Shown one piece after another: positions 62,336 to 64,000 of a stretch of 64,000 nucleotides of DNA. The notes below the pieces were generated by a model. It was given only the letters and a program-made list of their open reading frames with translations. It made no database searches and was not told the origin of the DNA. Within the stretch, counting starts at the first letter, position 1. Each line of letters begins with the position of its first letter. The translations under genes and the position numbers were made by a program. Source of the DNA: Streptomyces sp. JHA26 (GTDB lineage Bacteria; Actinomycetota; Actinomycetes; Streptomycetales; Streptomycetaceae); assembly GCF_002005565.1 (NCBI RefSeq), contig NZ_BDJC01000016.1, positions 1-64,000 of the forward strand, read 5' to 3'.

Positions 62336-64000
62336 TCAGAGGTGGTGGCGGCGGTCGGCGACGGCCCGCTCGTACCGTGCGCGCGCCTCGACGGCGGCCG
62401 GGCGGGCGGAGACCTCGGCCACCGGCACGTCCCACCAGGCCTCGGCCCCCGGAGCGGTCACCGCCGGATCCGTCTCGACGTGGACGCAGGTCGGGCGGGT
62501 CGCCTCACGGGCCGCCGCCAGCGCCTCCCGCAGCTCGCGCACCGTCTTGGCGCGCAGCACCTCCATGCCCAGGCTGGCCGCGTTGGCGGCGAGGTCCACG
62601 GGCAGCGGGGCGCCGGTGAAGGCGCCGTCGGCGGCGCGGTGGCGGTAGGCGGTGCCGAAGCGCTCGGCGCCGACCGACTCGGACAGGCCGCCGATGGAGG
62701 CGTAGCCGTGGTTCTGCACGACGACCAGCTTCACCGGCAGGTCCTCCTGCACGGCGGTGACGATCTCCGTCGGGTTCATCAGGTAGGTGCCGTCGCCCAC
62801 CAGCGCCCACACGGGTGTCCCGGGCGCCGCCTGCTGCACGCCGAGCGCGGCCGGGATCTCGTAGCCCATGCACGAGTAGCCGTACTCCAGGTGGTACTGG
62901 CGCGGGGAGCGGGCCCGCCAGAACTTGTGCAGGTCACCGGGGAGCGAACCGGCCGCGTTGATCACCACGTCGTCGTCGCCGACCACCGCGTCCAGCGCCC
63001 CCAGCACGTGGGTCTGCGTCGGGACGGCGTCGTCGTCGTCCGCCCTCAGGGCGGCTTCCACGACCCGCTCCCAGCGCTCCTTGCCCGCGCGGTACTCCGC
63101 CTCGTACGACGGCGCCACCCGGTGTCCCGCGAGGGCGTCCGTCAGCAGCGTGAGGCCGGCGCGCGCGTCGCAGACCAGGGTGCGGGCGGCGAGCTTGTGG
63201 GCGTCGAAGGCGGTGATGTTGAGGTTCAGGAAGCGGACGTCCGGATGCCGGAAGAGGGTGCCGGAGGCCGTGGTGAAGTCCGAGTGGCGGGTGCCGACGC
63301 CGATCACCAGGTCCGCGGTGCGGGCCAGGTCGTCGCTGACGGCGGTGCCGGTGTGGCCGATGCCGCCGAGGTCGGCCGGGTGGTCGTGACGCAGGGAGCC
63401 CTTGCCGGCCTGGGTGGAGGCGACCGGGATGCCGGTGGCGTCCGCGAACGCCCTCAGCGCCTCCTCGGCCTGGCTGTGGTGGACGCCGCCGCCCGCGACG
63501 ACCAGCGGGCGCTCGGCGGCCCGGACCGCCCGGACCGCCTCGGCCAGTTCCGCCGGGTCGGGGGCGGGCCGCCGCACGTGCCAGACGCGCTCGGCGAAGA
63601 ACTCCTCCGGCCAGTCGTACGCCTGCGCCTGCACGTCCTGGGGGAGCGCGAGGGTGACCGCGCCGGTCTCGGCCGGGTCGCTCAGCACCCGCATCGCCCG
63701 CAGCGCGGAGGCGATCAGGGCGTCCGGGCGGGTGACGCGGTCGAAGTACCGGGACACCGGGCGCAGGGTGTCGTTGACGGACACGTCGGCCTCGGTCGGG
63801 TGCTCCAGCTGCTGGAGCAGCGGGTCGGCCGCGTGCGAGGCGAAGTAGTCGCCGGGGAGCAGCAGGACCGGCAGACGGTTGATCGTGGCGAGCGCGGCGC
63901 CGGTGACCAGGTTGGTGGCGCCGGGGCCGATGGACGTCGTGACCGCCTGCGCGGACAGGCGGTTCAGGTGGCGGGCGTGGCCGACGGCCGCGTGCACCAT
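62336..64000 (-). CDS. iolD: 3D-(3,5/4)-trihydroxycyclohexane-1,2-dione hydrolase, partial at right edge
   Basis: The last 554 residues of a thiamine-diphosphate enzyme; the N-terminus lies beyond the window. IolD features: SIGPGATNLVTGAA, LPVLLLPGDYFASH, the TPP domain LEYGYSCMGYEIPAALGVQQ, then ALVGDGTYLMNPTEI and VVVQNHGYASIGGLSESVG. The C-terminal WWDVPVAEVS is characteristic. It opens the ring of the diketo-inositol intermediate in myo-inositol catabolism, so further iol genes are expected to the right. Confidence 0.9.
   Translation of the reverse strand: MVHAAVGHARHLNRLSAQAVTTSIGPGATNLVTGAALATINRLPVLLLPGDYFASHAADPLLQQLEHPTEADVSVNDTLRPVSRYFDRVTRPDALIASALRAMRVLSDPAETGAVTLALPQDVQAQAYDWPEEFFAERVWHVRRPAPDPAELAEAVRAVRAAERPLVVAGGGVHHSQAEEALRAFADATGIPVASTQAGKGSLRHDHPADLGGIGHTGTAVSDDLARTADLVIGVGTRHSDFTTASGTLFRHPDVRFLNLNITAFDAHKLAARTLVCDARAGLTLLTDALAGHRVAPSYEAEYRAGKERWERVVEAALRADDDDAVPTQTHVLGALDAVVGDDDVVINAAGSLPGDLHKFWRARSPRQYHLEYGYSCMGYEIPAALGVQQAAPGTPVWALVGDGTYLMNPTEIVTAVQEDLPVKLVVVQNHGYASIGGLSESVGAERFGTAYRHRAADGAFTGAPLPVDLAANAASLGMEVLRAKTVRELREALAAAREATRPTCVHVETDPAVTAPGAEAWWDVPVAEVSARPAAVEARARYERAVADRRHHL

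Overview
The window is chromosomal DNA of a Streptomyces-like actinomycete. It is very GC-rich with strong third-position GC bias, start codons are often GTG or TTG, genes overlap by ATGA/GTGA, and it carries a conservon (CvnABCD-type operon), DUF5133 and XapX proteins and CobK/CobF cobalamin genes. There are no insertion sequences, integrases, CRISPR arrays or PKS/NRPS genes.

Layout. 0-14 kb holds a decayed P450/ferredoxin remnant, a formaldehyde-dehydrogenase-like enzyme, a methyltransferase, a conservon (4.6-8.5 kb), threonine catabolism (tdh-kbl) with a LysR regulator, and a B12-binding radical SAM protein, ending at tRNA-Pro(GGG). 14.4-40.1 kb is one coherent biosynthetic gene cluster. 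40.4-52.3 kb is mostly housekeeping or catabolic: NUDIX, a split FluG-like pair (amidohydrolase plus glutamine-synthetase-like), a lipoprotein, thiolase plus acyl-CoA ligase, TauE permease, cobK and cobF. It ends at a second, identical tRNA-Pro. 52.5-64 kb holds an ankyrin protein, a dienelactone-hydrolase-like protein, a MerR gene with a long structured leader, a virginiamycin-B-lyase-like propeller, a MarR/quercetinase/XapX/amidohydrolase/esterase block with two visible operators, a NUDIX enzyme and a truncated iolD.

The main discovery is that 14.46-40.07 kb encodes a moenomycin-type phosphoglycolipid pathway. It has a TIM-barrel prenyltransferase related to GGGP synthase (MoeO5-like) translationally coupled to an all-alpha prenyltransferase (MoeN5-like), five glycosyltransferases, UDP-GlcNAc 4,6-dehydratase plus 4-ketoreductase (MoeR5/S5), UDP-uronate 4-epimerase (MoeE5), two asparagine-synthase-like amidotransferases (MoeF5/H5), a carbamoyltransferase (MoeM5), a B12 radical SAM C-methyltransferase (MoeK5), and two ABC systems (MoeX5/P5 and MoeD5/J5). 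A 5-aminolevulinate synthase (MoeC4-like) sits next to the exporter; its acyl-CoA-ligase and amide-synthase partners are not seen. Together these would make a C25 isoprenyl ether of 3-phosphoglycerate, build a decorated pentasaccharide on it and export it. Such products inhibit peptidoglycan glycosyltransferases.

Regulation. I see no cluster-situated regulator, but five cluster genes (moeO5, moeD5, moeE5, moeF5 and the ALAS gene) carry rare in-frame TTA codons, and I noticed none in the flanking genes. This points to bldA control.

Functional names rest on family recognition and gene order as I read them. No database search was run.
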